Notes: a model not told the origin generated them from the letters alone. DNA of 64,000 nt from Novimethylophilus sp036504375 (GCF_036504375.1 NZ_DASXVH010000049.1:21031-85030); one strand, 5' to 3'; shown: positions 8,407 to 18,020, numbered from the stretch's first letter. Translations and numbers: made by a program.

Positions 8407-9311
8407 ACGCCTGGTTGCATGCCCACCGGCAGGCGCTGATGCTGGTACTGAAAAAATTGCGCGCCGCGCCGCTGGCCAACCTGGTCATGGCCGGCGTCAT
8501 CGGCGCCACGTTGAGCCTGCCGGCCGGGCTGTATCTGCTGATCGATAACCTGCGGGCCGCAGCAGGCGGCATAGAAACCGAGCCGCGAGTGACGCTGTTC
8601 CTGGCGCTGGACGCGCCTGCGGATGCCGTCAAGGATATTGACCGGCGCCTGCGCCAGCATCCCGAAGTGCGCGATTTCCGTTTCCTCGGCCGCGGCGCCG
8701 CCTGGCGCGAATTGCAGGAAAAGAACGGGTTGCAGGATACTCTTGGCGGCCTGGAAAAGAATCCGCTGCCCGATGCCTATATCGTGCACGCCAAAAGCAC
8801 CGACCCGGCCGCCGTCGAAACATTGCAAAAGGAATTCTCCGGCTGGCCGCAGGTGGAGCATGCGCAGCTCGATGCCGCCTGGATCAAGCGCCTGTATGCG
8901 CTGCTGCAGCTGGGCAACAAGGCGGTGCTGATCCTGGCCGGCTTGCTCGGCTTCGCGCTGGTGGCCATCGTCGGCAACACGATACGCCTGCAGATCCTCA
9001 CCCAGCGCGAAGAAATCGAGGTCAGCAAGCTGATCGGCGCCACCGACCGTTTCATCCGCCGCCCCTTTCTTTACACCGGCACCATGCAGGGCCTCGCCGG
9101 CGGCGTCACGGCCTGGATCATCCTGTTTGCTGCGCTTTATATCTTCAATCTATCGGTGGACGACATCGCCCGCCTGTACGCGTCGGATTTTCGCCTCAAT
9201 CCGCTGGGGCAGCAGGCCAGCCTGCTGCTGGTCGGCGGCTCGGCGCTGCTGGGATGGCTGGGGTCTTACTGGGCGGTAAACCGCTATCTGTCCCGGCTGG
9301 ATCGACCCTGA
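8403..9311 (+). CDS. ftsX: cell division protein FtsX
   Basis: Membrane subunit of FtsEX. The 302-residue protein has the expected order: a cytoplasmic N-terminus, TM1 at about residues 28-50, a periplasmic domain of about 120 residues that contacts hydrolase activators, and three further TM segments (about 175-195, 220-245, 270-290). Start overlaps the ftsE stop (ATGA), so the two are translationally coupled. In many Proteobacteria rpoH follows ftsX; here the neighbour is a convergent cbbR and rpoH lies 17 kb away. Confidence 0.95.
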   Translation: MNAWLHAHRQALMLVLKKLRAAPLANLVMAGVIGATLSLPAGLYLLIDNLRAAAGGIETEPRVTLFLALDAPADAVKDIDRRLRQHPEVRDFRFLGRGAAWRELQEKNGLQDTLGGLEKNPLPDAYIVHAKSTDPAAVETLQKEFSGWPQVEHAQLDAAWIKRLYALLQLGNKAVLILAGLLGFALVAIVGNTIRLQILTQREEIEVSKLIGATDRFIRRPFLYTGTMQGLAGGVTAWIILFAALYIFNLSVDDIARLYASDFRLNPLGQQASLLLVGGSALLGWLGSYWAVNRYLSRLDRP

Positions 9312-10219
9312 GCGCGCGGCTCCGCGTCGGGCATGACGTTTTCCCATAGAAATTCCAGAAAGGCCTTGGCCACCACCGAAAGCTGCTTGCCGCGGGGGTA
9401 GGCGATATGCCACTGGCGCACGATGGGAAAACCCTCGACGTCCAGCACCACCAGCTCATTCATGCCGTCCATGCCCAGCGTATGACGCGACAGCACCGAA
9501 ATCCCCAGCCGCCCCAGGATCGCCTGCTTGATCGCCTCGTTGCTGCCCAGCTCCATGCGGATATTGGGTTTGATGCCGTGGCTGGCGAACATCTGCTCCA
9601 CCGACAGGCGCGTGCCAGAACCGATTTCGCGCATCAGGAACGGTTCTTCCTCCAGGCGCGCGATGGGAATGTTGCGTACCCCCACCAGCGGATGCTCTGG
9701 ATGGGCGAGCACGACCAGTGCATTTTCCAGGAATGGCCGCGCGTCCAAGGCGACGTGGCTCACCGGCTGGCACAGGATGTACAGATCGTCCAGATTTTCC
9801 GCCGCCCGATCCAGGACTTTCTGGCGATTGGTGACTTTGAGCGAAACCTCGATGCCGGGATGAATACGCGAAAACTCTCCCAGCATGCGCGGCGCGAAAT
9901 ATTTGGCGGTGGTGGAAACGGTAAGGCGCAGCTTGCCCTTCTTCAGCCCCTGCATGTCCGCCACCACCATGTCGTAGTGTTCCAGCGCTTGCAGGATTTC
10001 GCGCGCAGTCGTCGCCAGCTCCTGGCCGGCATCGGTGAGCCGGATCTGGCGCCCTATCTGCTCATAGATCGGCAAGCCGACGGCATCGCTCAATTTTTTC
10101 ATCTGCATCGAAACCGTGGGCTGGGTGAGGTGCAGCTCCTCGGAGGCGCGGGTAAAGCTGCCCAGACGGGCAATGGCCTCGAACACTTCAAGCTGGCGGA
10201 ATGTGGCATGACGCATCAT
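9284..10219 (-). CDS. cbbR: LysR-type regulator of the RuBisCO operon, CbbR
   Basis: A 311-residue LysR-family protein with an N-terminal winged helix (ATFRQLEVFEAIARLGSFTRASEELHLTQPTVSMQMKKL) split here only for description of residues 6-45, and a C-terminal effector domain. It is transcribed divergently from cbbL with about 170 bases between the starts, the standard arrangement for CbbR, which activates the Calvin-cycle operon. Its 3' end overlaps the convergent ftsX by 28 bases. A second in-frame ATG one codon later is an equally possible start. Confidence 0.9.
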   Translation of the reverse strand: MMRHATFRQLEVFEAIARLGSFTRASEELHLTQPTVSMQMKKLSDAVGLPIYEQIGRQIRLTDAGQELATTAREILQALEHYDMVVADMQGLKKGKLRLTVSTTAKYFAPRMLGEFSRIHPGIEVSLKVTNRQKVLDRAAENLDDLYILCQPVSHVALDARPFLENALVVLAHPEHPLVGVRNIPIARLEEEPFLMREIGSGTRLSVEQMFASHGIKPNIRMELGSNEAIKQAILGRLGISVLSRHTLGMDGMNELVVLDVEGFPIVRQWHIAYPRGKQLSVVAKAFLEFLWENVMPDAEPRAQGRSSRDR

Positions 10220-10265
10220 GGTGTCAACTCCAACTCATAGATAATAGTCTACCAAAACCATAGGA

Positions 10266-10284
10266 ATTATTGATTTTTATTAAT
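10266..10284. promoter_or_regulatory. candidate CbbR binding site
   Basis: The divergent cbbR-cbbL intergenic region contains ATTA-N11-TAAT, a perfect dyad with the T-N11-A spacing of LysR-type operators. It lies about 105 bases before the cbbL start codon and 47 bases before cbbR. A second, less regular AT-rich dyad (TAGA-N6-TCTA, about 10239-10252) sits next to it. Assignment to CbbR is inferred from position. Confidence 0.5.
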
Positions 10285-10388
10285 CCCCAAGCTCTGACAA
10301 ACTTTTGTTTAATAGCACCCTTAGGGACGGCGCTTGCCGCCGTTTTTTCCAGCAAGTTTTAATACTCAATTCTCGCCAGGAGGAAGAA

Positions 10389-11867
10389 ATGTCAGACATA
10401 GGAACCATGAAAGAAGGGAGGGAACGCTACAAGGCCGGCGTGATTCCCTATGCCAAGATGGGCTACTGGGAGCCGGACTACCAGCCCAAGGATACCGACC
10501 TCATCGCGCTGTTCCGCATCACGCCGCAGGAAGGCGTGGACGCGGTTGAAGCCGCAGCCGCCGTGGCCGGCGAATCTTCCACCGCGACCTGGACCGTGGT
10601 GTGGACCGACCGCCTTACCGCCTGCGAACTGTACCGTGCCAAGGCCTACCGCGTCGACCCGGTGCCCAACACCGGGCCCGGCACCAGGACCGACCAGCAG
10701 TATTTTGCCTATATCGCCTACGACCTGGACCTGTTCGAGCCCGGCTCCATCGCCAACCTGACGGCCTCCATCATCGGCAACGTGTTCGGCTTCAAGGCGG
10801 TCAAGGCGTTACGGCTGGAAGACATGCGCATTCCGATAGCCTATCTCAAGACCTTCCAGGGTCCGGCCACCGGCATCGTGGTGGAGCGCGAGCGCCTCGA
10901 CAAGTTCGGCCGGCCGCTCTTGGGCGCGACCACCAAGCCGAAATTGGGCCTGTCCGGCCGCAATTATGGAAGAGTCGTCTATGAAGCGCTCAAGGGCGGG
11001 CTGGATTTCGTCAAGGACGACGAGAACATCAACTCGCAGCCGTTCATGCACTGGCGCGACCGCTTTCTCTACTGCATGGAGGCGGTCAACCGGGCATCCG
11101 CCGCGACCGGCGAGGTCAAGGGGCATTACCTCAACGTCACCGCCGGCACCATGGAAGAAATGTACGAGCGCGCCGAGTTTGCCAAGTCTCTGGGGTCGGT
11201 GATCGTGATGATAGACCTAGTGATCGGCTATACCGCGATTCAGTCCATGGCCAAATGGGCACGCAAGAACGACATGATTCTGCACCTGCACCGCGCCGGC
11301 AATTCGACCTATTCGCGCCAGAAGAACCACGGCATGAACTTCCGCGTGATCTGCAAGTGGATGCGCATGGCGGGCGTGGACCATATCCACGCCGGCACCG
11401 TGGTGGGCAAGCTGGAGGGCGACCCGCTGATGATCAAGGGCTTCTACGACACGCTGCGCGAGTCGCATACGCCGGTCAGCCTGGAGAACGGCCTTTTCTT
11501 CGACCAGGACTGGGCTTCGCTCAACAAGGTGATGCCGGTGGCCTCGGGCGGCATCCATGCCGGCCAGATGCACCAGCTGCTGCACTATCTGGGCGAGGAC
11601 GTGGTGCTGCAGTTCGGCGGCGGAACCATAGGCCATCCGATGGGCATCCAGGCCGGGGCGACCGCCAATCGGGTGGCGCTGGAGGCAATGATCCTGGCGC
11701 GCAACGAAGGCCGGGACATCTGGAATGAAGGCCCGCAGATCCTGGAAGCCGCCGCCAAATGGTGCAAGCCGCTCGCCGCCGCGCTGGATACCTGGAAGGA
11801 CATCACCTTCAACTACTCCTCGACCGATACCGCGGACTTTGTGCCCACGGCGACGGCATCCCTATAA
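10389..11867 (+). CDS. cbbL: RuBisCO large subunit, red-type form I
   Basis: Carboxylates ribulose-1,5-bisphosphate, the CO2-fixing step of the Calvin cycle. The 492-residue protein has the catalytic Lys183 in TTKPKLGL, the carbamylated Lys209 with the magnesium ligands Asp211 and Glu212 in FVKDDEN, His301 in LHLHRAG, and loop-6 Lys341 in GTVVGKLEGD. The segment HRAGNSTYSRQKNHGM and the N-terminal region mark the red (form IC) lineage rather than green form IA. The start at 10389 is set by AGGAGG five bases upstream; an ATG 84 bases earlier lacks this. Confidence 0.97.
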   Translation: MSDIGTMKEGRERYKAGVIPYAKMGYWEPDYQPKDTDLIALFRITPQEGVDAVEAAAAVAGESSTATWTVVWTDRLTACELYRAKAYRVDPVPNTGPGTRTDQQYFAYIAYDLDLFEPGSIANLTASIIGNVFGFKAVKALRLEDMRIPIAYLKTFQGPATGIVVERERLDKFGRPLLGATTKPKLGLSGRNYGRVVYEALKGGLDFVKDDENINSQPFMHWRDRFLYCMEAVNRASAATGEVKGHYLNVTAGTMEEMYERAEFAKSLGSVIVMIDLVIGYTAIQSMAKWARKNDMILHLHRAGNSTYSRQKNHGMNFRVICKWMRMAGVDHIHAGTVVGKLEGDPLMIKGFYDTLRESHTPVSLENGLFFDQDWASLNKVMPVASGGIHAGQMHQLLHYLGEDVVLQFGGGTIGHPMGIQAGATANRVALEAMILARNEGRDIWNEGPQILEAAAKWCKPLAAALDTWKDITFNYSSTDTADFVPTATASL

Positions 11868-11893
11868 ACATTCGTATCAAGGAGGACAGCATC

Positions 11894-12313
11894 ATGCGCA
11901 TCACCCAAGGCCAGTTCTCGTTCCTGCCCGATCTCACCGACGAGCAGATCACCAGCCAGATCCAGTACATGCTGAAGAACAACTGGGCGGTCAACGTCGA
12001 ATATACCGACGACCCGCATCCGCGCAACACCTACTGGGAAATGTGGGGCATGCCGATGTTCGATCTCAAGGACCCGGCCGGCATCATGATGGAAATCAGG
12101 GAATGCCGGAGCACCTATCCCAACCTCTATATCCGCGTGACCGCATTCGACAGTTCGCGCGGCTGGGAAACCCCGCGCATGTCGTTCATCGTCAACCGGC
12201 CCCCGGACGAGCCTGGATTCGGCCTGGTCAGGCAGGAGCAAAGCGGGCGGCATATTCATTACACCATCCACTCCTATGCGACCGACAAGCCGGAAGGCAG
12301 CCGTTATCGCTGA
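11894..12313 (+). CDS. cbbS: RuBisCO small subunit, red-type
   Basis: The 139-residue small subunit that caps the L8S8 enzyme. It begins MRITQGQFSFLPDLTDEQI, the usual red-type start, and carries the C-terminal extension (about residues 105-139) that forms a beta hairpin in the central channel of red-type enzymes. A strong AAGGAGG precedes the ATG. It lies 26 bases after cbbL and 18 before cbbX. Confidence 0.97.
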   Translation: MRITQGQFSFLPDLTDEQITSQIQYMLKNNWAVNVEYTDDPHPRNTYWEMWGMPMFDLKDPAGIMMEIRECRSTYPNLYIRVTAFDSSRGWETPRMSFIVNRPPDEPGFGLVRQEQSGRHIHYTIHSYATDKPEGSRYR

Positions 12314-12331
12314 TGCGTATGGGACAATGCC

Positions 12332-13240
12332 ATGGATGACGACAGCGAACAGGTCTCCGATGCCACGCCGGTAGACCTGAAAAAAGTTTACGAAGAATCC
12401 AATATCCAGGAAGTCCTCGACCAGCTGGAGAAAGAGCTGGTGGGCTTAAGGCCGGTCAAGGACCGCATCCGCGAAATCGCCGCGCTGCTGCTGATCGACA
12501 AGCTGCGCGAGCAGGTGCAGCTGAGCGCCCAATCGCCTTCGCTGCACATGTGTTTCACCGGCAACCCCGGCACCGGCAAGACCACGGTGGCGATGCGCAT
12601 GGCGGAGATTCTTCACCGCTTGGGCTATGTGCGGCAAGGCCATGTGGTGGCGGTGACGCGCGACGATCTGGTGGGCCAGTACATCGGCCATACCGCGCCC
12701 AAGACGCGCGAGGTGCTGAAGAAGGCGATGGGCGGCGTACTGTTCATCGACGAGGCTTATTATCTCTACAAGCCGGAAAACGAGCGCGACTACGGCGCGG
12801 AATCGATCGAAATCCTGCTGCAGGTGATGGAAAACCAGCGCGACGATCTGGTTGTCATCCTGGCCGGCTACAAGGATCGCATGGACAAGTTCTTCCAGAG
12901 CAATCCCGGCATGTCGTCGCGCATCGCACACCACATCGATTTTCCCGATTACTCGGCGGAGGAGTTACTTCAAATAGCCAAGCTAATGATGGCCAAGCTC
13001 AACTATCGCTTCAGCCCCGACGGCGAGAAAGCTTTTGCCGACTATATTGAGAAGCGCATGCAGATGCCGAATTTCGCCAATGCGCGCTCGATCCGCAACG
13101 CGCTGGACCGGGCCCGGCTGCGCCAGGCCAACCGCCTGTTCGCCAGCCACGGCAAGGCGCTGACGCGCAAGGATCTGGTCACGCTAGAACCCGAGGACAT
13201 TCTTGCCAGCCGGGTATTCGCGCAGCAGCCAGAACAGTAA
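12332..13240 (+). CDS. cbbX: red-type RuBisCO activase CbbX (AAA+ ATPase)
   Basis: Hexameric AAA+ protein that pulls the C-terminus of CbbL into its pore to remove inhibitory sugar phosphates. The 302-residue protein shows Walker A GNPGTGKTT (77-85), the pore loop YIGH (117-120) and Walker B LFIDEAYYL (137-145). CbbX works only on red-type RuBisCO, which agrees with the adjacent cbbLS. The ATG at 12332 follows TATGGGA. No further Calvin-cycle genes follow, so the rest of the pathway must be elsewhere. Confidence 0.96.
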   Translation: MDDDSEQVSDATPVDLKKVYEESNIQEVLDQLEKELVGLRPVKDRIREIAALLLIDKLREQVQLSAQSPSLHMCFTGNPGTGKTTVAMRMAEILHRLGYVRQGHVVAVTRDDLVGQYIGHTAPKTREVLKKAMGGVLFIDEAYYLYKPENERDYGAESIEILLQVMENQRDDLVVILAGYKDRMDKFFQSNPGMSSRIAHHIDFPDYSAEELLQIAKLMMAKLNYRFSPDGEKAFADYIEKRMQMPNFANARSIRNALDRARLRQANRLFASHGKALTRKDLVTLEPEDILASRVFAQQPEQ

Positions 13241-13304
13241 ATCCGGAGCGCCAGTTGCGCCAATTGCCGGAGCGGCATTGCCTGAAGCATTTGCCGGCGC
13301 AGCC

Positions 13305-14219
13305 TCAGGATTGAGCAAGAAAAATTTCCGGGGCGGAAAAAGCGCTCGCGATGCGGTCGTAAACCATTCTTATCCGGGCCGGCACCGGACCCCGACGAGG
13401 CCGGTAAACGTACAAATCCCACGGCGGCGGCGTATGTGCCTCAAGCACTCGAACCAACCTTCCGCCACGGATATGAGGGATGGCCAGCCAATCCGCGAGC
13501 TGCCCGAACCCTATGCCATTGAGGACAAGACCCAGTTCGATTTCAGCGTCGTCCGTGACAAATGCGGTCGCCCTCGGGGTGAATTGCTGGCTATCGGCAA
13601 AATACCACGGCCAGCGACGGCCGGAGTTCTTATCGACCAGCGCGATTGTCGGGAGGTCGAGCAACGCTTGTATGCCGGCCGGACGCCCTACGCGGGCAAT
13701 CAACTCGGGCGACGCGACGGCGAGAAAATAAGTCTTCGCTATCGCCCGCGCGACGAAACTGCTGTCCCGCAAAAAACCGACCCGGATGCCGATATCGATT
13801 TGCTCCTCGATGACGTCGGCAATCGTGTCGGACAGCCGCAAGTCGAGATTGATATGGGGATATTCTGCGGCAATTTTGCTCAGTACCGGCAGCAAAAAAC
13901 GGCGGCCGATCACGGTGGGCGCGGTAATCCGCACGCTTCCCGCCATGTCCGCCGTAGGCTCTTTGCTGCCGCGCTTGAAAAGGGCGTCGATGTCCGCAAC
14001 CGTATCCCGCGCACGATGGGCAAGCTGTTCTCCGTAATCCGTGATGCGCATCTGGCGCGTGTTGCGATAGAACAAGGGCTCGCCGACAATGAGCTCCAGT
14101 TCTTTCACCGCGCGCGTCACGGCTTGCGGGGAAACGCCCAGACGGGCGGCAGCCTCCTTGAAACTGGTGGCCTCGGCGGCTACGCAAAATATGCGCATCA
14201 TTTCCAGTCGGTTAAGCAT
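13305..14219 (-). CDS. LysR-family transcriptional regulator
   Basis: A 304-residue LysR regulator of the DsdA/YafC-like subgroup: winged helix at residues 4-60 (FCVAAEATSFKEAAARLG then SPQAVTRAVKELE) and an effector domain with the SVRITAPTVIGRR motif. It is divergent from the molybdenum hydroxylase genes, with 130 bases between the starts, so it probably controls them. The inducer is unknown. Confidence 0.88.
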   Translation of the reverse strand: MLNRLEMMRIFCVAAEATSFKEAAARLGVSPQAVTRAVKELELIVGEPLFYRNTRQMRITDYGEQLAHRARDTVADIDALFKRGSKEPTADMAGSVRITAPTVIGRRFLLPVLSKIAAEYPHINLDLRLSDTIADVIEEQIDIGIRVGFLRDSSFVARAIAKTYFLAVASPELIARVGRPAGIQALLDLPTIALVDKNSGRRWPWYFADSQQFTPRATAFVTDDAEIELGLVLNGIGFGQLADWLAIPHIRGGRLVRVLEAHTPPPWDLYVYRPRRGPVPARIRMVYDRIASAFSAPEIFLAQS

Positions 14220-14243
14220 TTATTCGTAATTCCTGGAGGCAAG

Positions 14244-14264
14244 CCAGATTATTCCACAATCTGG
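14244..14264. promoter_or_regulatory. candidate LysR operator
   Basis: CCAGATT-N7-AATCTGG is a perfect 7-bp inverted repeat 25 bases upstream of the LysR gene start and about 85 bases before the iron-sulfur subunit gene. It is the only strong dyad in this divergent region. Function is inferred from position. Confidence 0.45.
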
Positions 14265-14349
14265 AATTCTAAAATAACATCATTTCCATTTATTGCCTCA
14301 TTCATTCTCCTTCATACTATCGCGAGTTCATAAAAAGAAAGGATGCTTC

Positions 14350-14808
14350 ATGGTCACTTTGAACATCAACGGGAAAGACGAACAACTGGACGCGCCGGAC
14401 GACATGCCCATCTTGTGGGCCTTGCGCGACATCGCCCATTTAACGGGCACGAAATTCGGCTGCGGCGTGGCGCAGTGCGGCGCCTGCACGGTGCATCTGG
14501 ACGGGCAGGCAATCCGGTCCTGCATTACGCCGGTCTCGGCCGCGGTCGGCAAGAAAATCACGACGATAGAGCATATTAGCAATGACAAGGTAGGCCAGGC
14601 CGTGCAGGCCGCCTGGAGCGAGATCGACGTGGTGCAATGCGGCTACTGCCAATCGGGCCAGATCATGGCGGCGACTGCCCTGCTTGCCGGCAACAAAAGC
14701 CCGAGCGACGCCGATATCGATACCGCGATGAGCGGCAACATCTGCCGCTGCGGCACCTATCAGCGCATCCGCGCCGCCATTCATGCCGCCGCCGGCAAGC
14801 TGGCTTAA
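14350..14808 (+). CDS. molybdenum hydroxylase small subunit, 2[2Fe-2S] (IorA-like)
   Basis: The electron-transfer subunit (152 residues) of a xanthine-oxidase-family hydroxylase. A plant-type [2Fe-2S] site is formed by Cys38, Cys43, Cys46 and Cys58, and the second cluster by Cys97, Cys100, Cys132 and Cys134 (CGYCQSG and CRCGTYQR). Size and order match the alpha subunit of isoquinoline 1-oxidoreductase. The ATG at 14350 follows AAAGAAAGGA. The gene for the large subunit starts 10 bases after the stop. Confidence 0.93.
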   Translation: MVTLNINGKDEQLDAPDDMPILWALRDIAHLTGTKFGCGVAQCGACTVHLDGQAIRSCITPVSAAVGKKITTIEHISNDKVGQAVQAAWSEIDVVQCGYCQSGQIMAATALLAGNKSPSDADIDTAMSGNICRCGTYQRIRAAIHAAAGKLA

Positions 14809-14818
14809 GGAGAACCCG

Positions 14819-16996
14819 ATGAATGCCCCGCTCAACATTTCAAGACGCCAATTCATCAAGGCCAGCGCTTTCATCGCCGGCGGCCTGGTGATCGCCTTTA
14901 CCATCCCTCAGGCCAAGCGCTTCCTGCTGCCTGCCGCAAACGCCGCGGAAAACAACAATGCAAAACTGCCGCCCCCCAACGCCTTCCTGCGCATAGGCAC
15001 GGACAACACGATCACGGTTCTGCTCGCCCACAGCGAGATGGGCCAAAGCATCTGGACCACGCTGCCCATGCTGATCGCCGAAGAACTGGACGCGGACTGG
15101 AGCAAGATCAAGGTGGAGCACGCGCCGGCGTTGCCGGTTTATTCGCATACGGCTTACGGTCTCCAGATGACGGGCGGGTCGTCCACCACCTGGTCGGAGT
15201 TCGACCGCTACCGCCAGGCCGGCGCGCTGACGCGCGCCCTGCTGGTGAATGCAGCTGCGGCACAATGGAACGTGGCGCCAGCGGCTTGCAGCACCGAAAA
15301 CGGCATGGTGATCGCTGGCGACAAACGGGCGGGCTACGGCGAACTGGCCGAAGCCGCCGCCAAGCTGCAAACACCGACCTCCGTTACCTTGAAAGAGCCA
15401 AAAGACTGGAAAATCATCGGCCGCGCCACCAAGCGCCTGGACGGTCCGGAAAAAACCAACGGCAGCGCGGTGTTCGGCCAGGACGTGTATTTTCCCGGCC
15501 TGCTGACCGCCGTGGTTGTCCGTCCGCCCGTATTCGGCGCGATGGTGAAAGCGTTCGATGCCACCGCGGCCAGAAAAATCAAGGGTGTGAAAAACGTGGT
15601 GCAGGTGCCGAGCGGGGTAGCGGTAATCGCCGACAATTTCTGGGCGGCCAAGCAAGGCCGCGATGCGCTCAAGGTGGATTGGGCCCTGGGCCAGAATGCC
15701 GCGCTGGATTCCAGGACACTGCTGGAAGATTACAGGAAAACCGCCGCCACCGAGGGCCTGGTGGCAGCCAAAGCGGGCGACAGCAAAACCGGTTTAGCCA
15801 AGGCCACCAAAACTATAGAGGTCGAATATTCCGCACCTTATCTGGCGCATGCGCCGATGGAACCGCTCAATTGTACGGTGCGCATAGATAAAGACGTGTG
15901 CGAAATATGGACCGGCACGCAAATGCAGGGCGTGGACCAGTTGGCGGTCGCCAAGGCCTTGAATCTCAACCCGGAACAGGTGCAGATTCACACCGTCTTT
16001 CTGGGAGGCGGTTTCGGCCGCCGCGCCAATCCACACTCGGATTTTGCGGTGGAAGCGGCGCACATTGCCAAGGCCGCCGGCGCGCCGGTAAAAACGGTCT
16101 GGACACGGGAAGACGACATCAAGGGCGGCTATTACCGCCCGATGTTTCTGCACAAAGCCCGCGTGGGGCTCGGCGCAGACGGGCTGCCGGTTGCCTGGGA
16201 GCATGTGTGCGTAGGTCAATCGATCATCGCCGGCACGCCGTTCGAAGGCTTCCTGGTCAAGAACGGCATCGATGCGACGTCGGTAGAGGGCGTGGCCGAT
16301 TCCCCCTATTTTAAGGGCATTGCCAACTATAAGATCGCTCTGCATTCGCCGAAAATCGGCGTTCCCGTGCTGTGGTGGCGCTCGGTGGGCCACAGCCACA
16401 GCGGATTCGTCATGGAAAGCCTGATCGACGAGCTGGCGCATGAGGCCGGCAAGGATCCGCTGGAATACCGCCGTGCACTGCTCAAGAACCACCCGCGCCA
16501 CCTGGCGGCGCTCAACCTGGCCGCCGACAAGGCCGGCTGGGGCGGCGCGCTGCCCAAGGGCAGATTCCGCGGACTCGCCGTGCACGAATCCTTTGGCAGC
16601 TATGTCGCGCAAGTCGCCGAGGTTTCGGTCAACAAAGGCGCCGTCAAGGTGCATCGCGTGGTATGCGCGATCGATTGCGGCTTGGCGGTGAATCCCGATT
16701 CGCTCGTCGCACAGGTGGAATCGGCCATCGCGTTCGGCCTGGGTGCGGCGCTGCAAAGCGAAATCAGCTTCAAGGGCGGCCGCGTGCAGCAGTCGAACTT
16801 CAACGATTACCAGGTGCTGCGCATGAACCAGATGCCCACGCTGGAGGTGCATATCGTGCCCAGCACCGAGAAAATGGGCGGCGCGGGCGAGCCGGGCGTG
16901 CCGCCGATTGCCCCGGCGGTGGCCAACGCCATTTTCGCCGCCACCGGCAAACGCATTCGCACTTTGCCGATCGGCGATCAACTCGGCAAAACATAA
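14819..16996 (+). CDS. molybdenum hydroxylase large subunit (IorB/aldehyde dehydrogenase-like), Tat-exported
   Basis: The molybdopterin subunit (725 residues), family of isoquinoline 1-oxidoreductase beta and membrane aldehyde dehydrogenases. The N-terminus has a twin-arginine signal (SRRQFIKAS, residues 8-16) and hydrophobic stretch, so it acts in the periplasm. GGGFGRRAN is the cofactor-binding motif and the catalytic Glu lies in GGAGEPGVPP near the C-terminus. The pair would pass electrons to a cytochrome c, which is not encoded here. Substrate (an aldehyde or N-heterocycle) cannot be told from sequence. AAGGAGAA precedes the ATG. Confidence 0.9.
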   Translation: MNAPLNISRRQFIKASAFIAGGLVIAFTIPQAKRFLLPAANAAENNNAKLPPPNAFLRIGTDNTITVLLAHSEMGQSIWTTLPMLIAEELDADWSKIKVEHAPALPVYSHTAYGLQMTGGSSTTWSEFDRYRQAGALTRALLVNAAAAQWNVAPAACSTENGMVIAGDKRAGYGELAEAAAKLQTPTSVTLKEPKDWKIIGRATKRLDGPEKTNGSAVFGQDVYFPGLLTAVVVRPPVFGAMVKAFDATAARKIKGVKNVVQVPSGVAVIADNFWAAKQGRDALKVDWALGQNAALDSRTLLEDYRKTAATEGLVAAKAGDSKTGLAKATKTIEVEYSAPYLAHAPMEPLNCTVRIDKDVCEIWTGTQMQGVDQLAVAKALNLNPEQVQIHTVFLGGGFGRRANPHSDFAVEAAHIAKAAGAPVKTVWTREDDIKGGYYRPMFLHKARVGLGADGLPVAWEHVCVGQSIIAGTPFEGFLVKNGIDATSVEGVADSPYFKGIANYKIALHSPKIGVPVLWWRSVGHSHSGFVMESLIDELAHEAGKDPLEYRRALLKNHPRHLAALNLAADKAGWGGALPKGRFRGLAVHESFGSYVAQVAEVSVNKGAVKVHRVVCAIDCGLAVNPDSLVAQVESAIAFGLGAALQSEISFKGGRVQQSNFNDYQVLRMNQMPTLEVHIVPSTEKMGGAGEPGVPPIAPAVANAIFAATGKRIRTLPIGDQLGKT

Positions 16997-17009
16997 AGGG
17001 GGCACCTTT

Positions 17010-18017
17010 ATGAATTCGCTGGATTGGGAAGTCCTCACTCGTGCCGCTGAATGGTTGCGCCACGGTCATCGCGCGCATCTGTTTACCGTGGTGCAAACCT
17101 GGGGGTCGGCGCCGCGCCTGCCAGGAGCGGTGCTGGCCGTGCGCGAGGACGGCCATCTGGTAGGCTCGGTATCCGGTGGCTGCATCGAGGACGACTTGGC
17201 CGACAAGGCCCGCGCACAAGCGCTGCCGCAAGCGCCGGCGCTGATGGAATACGGCGTCAGCCGGGACGACGCGCAACGTTACGGCATTCCCTGCGGCGGC
17301 CGCCTGCAGATATTCGTCGAACCTTTGCATGACGCGACACAGCTGACCCCGGTCATCCACAGCATTGAACAAAGGAAACCGCTCAAGCGCTCGGTGCGCC
17401 TCGGCACGGGAGAAATCCGGCTGGGCGAAGCCCTGCCGGGCAGCACGCCCATGCTCGACGGCGACTGGTTCCATAACTATTTCGGGCCAGAATGGCGTTT
17501 GCTGATTATCGGGGCCAACCAATTGGGCGCGGTGCTGGCAAACATGGCGCAGACGCTGGATTTCGACGTGCTGGTGTGCGATCCGCGCGCAGACATCCGC
17601 GCCGAATGGCGGATCGAAGGCGTGACGTGGACGGAAGGCATGCCGGACGACGCCGTCATCGCGATGCGGCCAGACCCGCATACCGCCATCGTCGCGGTCA
17701 CGCACGACCCCAAGCTGGACGACATGGCCCTGCTGGAAGCGCTCAAATGCGATGCGTTTTATGTGGGCGCGCTGGGCTCGCGCAAGAACCAGGAAAACCG
17801 GCGCGAACGCATGCGCATGTTCGACCTGAATGAAACCGAAATTGCCCGCTTGCGCGGCCCGGTGGGCTTGCCGATAGGCAGCCGCACGCCGGCAGAAATC
17901 GCCGTCGCCATCCTCGCCGAAATCATCCAGGTGCGCACGCAGCAACGGCTGGCCGCCGCGCAGTCTGCCGCTTCGCATCGCGCTGAAAATCTTGCGGGCA
18001 GAGCCTGTGCGGCTTGA
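17010..18017 (+). CDS. XdhC/CoxF-family molybdenum cofactor maturation protein
   Basis: A 335-residue cytoplasmic chaperone that binds, sulfurates or protects molybdenum cofactor and delivers it to the hydroxylase. The N-terminal XdhC domain has the family motif SVSGGCIEDDLADKA (residues 51-65) and the C-terminal half is a Rossmann domain (LLIIGANQLGAVLANMAQ) ending in the GLPIGSRTPAEIAVAILAEI signature. AAAGGGGG lies just before the ATG, 13 bases after the large-subunit stop, so it is the third gene of the operon. Confidence 0.9.
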   Translation: MNSLDWEVLTRAAEWLRHGHRAHLFTVVQTWGSAPRLPGAVLAVREDGHLVGSVSGGCIEDDLADKARAQALPQAPALMEYGVSRDDAQRYGIPCGGRLQIFVEPLHDATQLTPVIHSIEQRKPLKRSVRLGTGEIRLGEALPGSTPMLDGDWFHNYFGPEWRLLIIGANQLGAVLANMAQTLDFDVLVCDPRADIRAEWRIEGVTWTEGMPDDAVIAMRPDPHTAIVAVTHDPKLDDMALLEALKCDAFYVGALGSRKNQENRRERMRMFDLNETEIARLRGPVGLPIGSRTPAEIAVAILAEIIQVRTQQRLAAAQSAASHRAENLAGRACAA

Positions 18018-18020
18018 AGT

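Noticed and set aside
10305..10388. Upstream start for cbbL
   Set aside because: The extension is unlike any RuBisCO N-terminus and the ATG at 10389 has a perfect AGGAGG.
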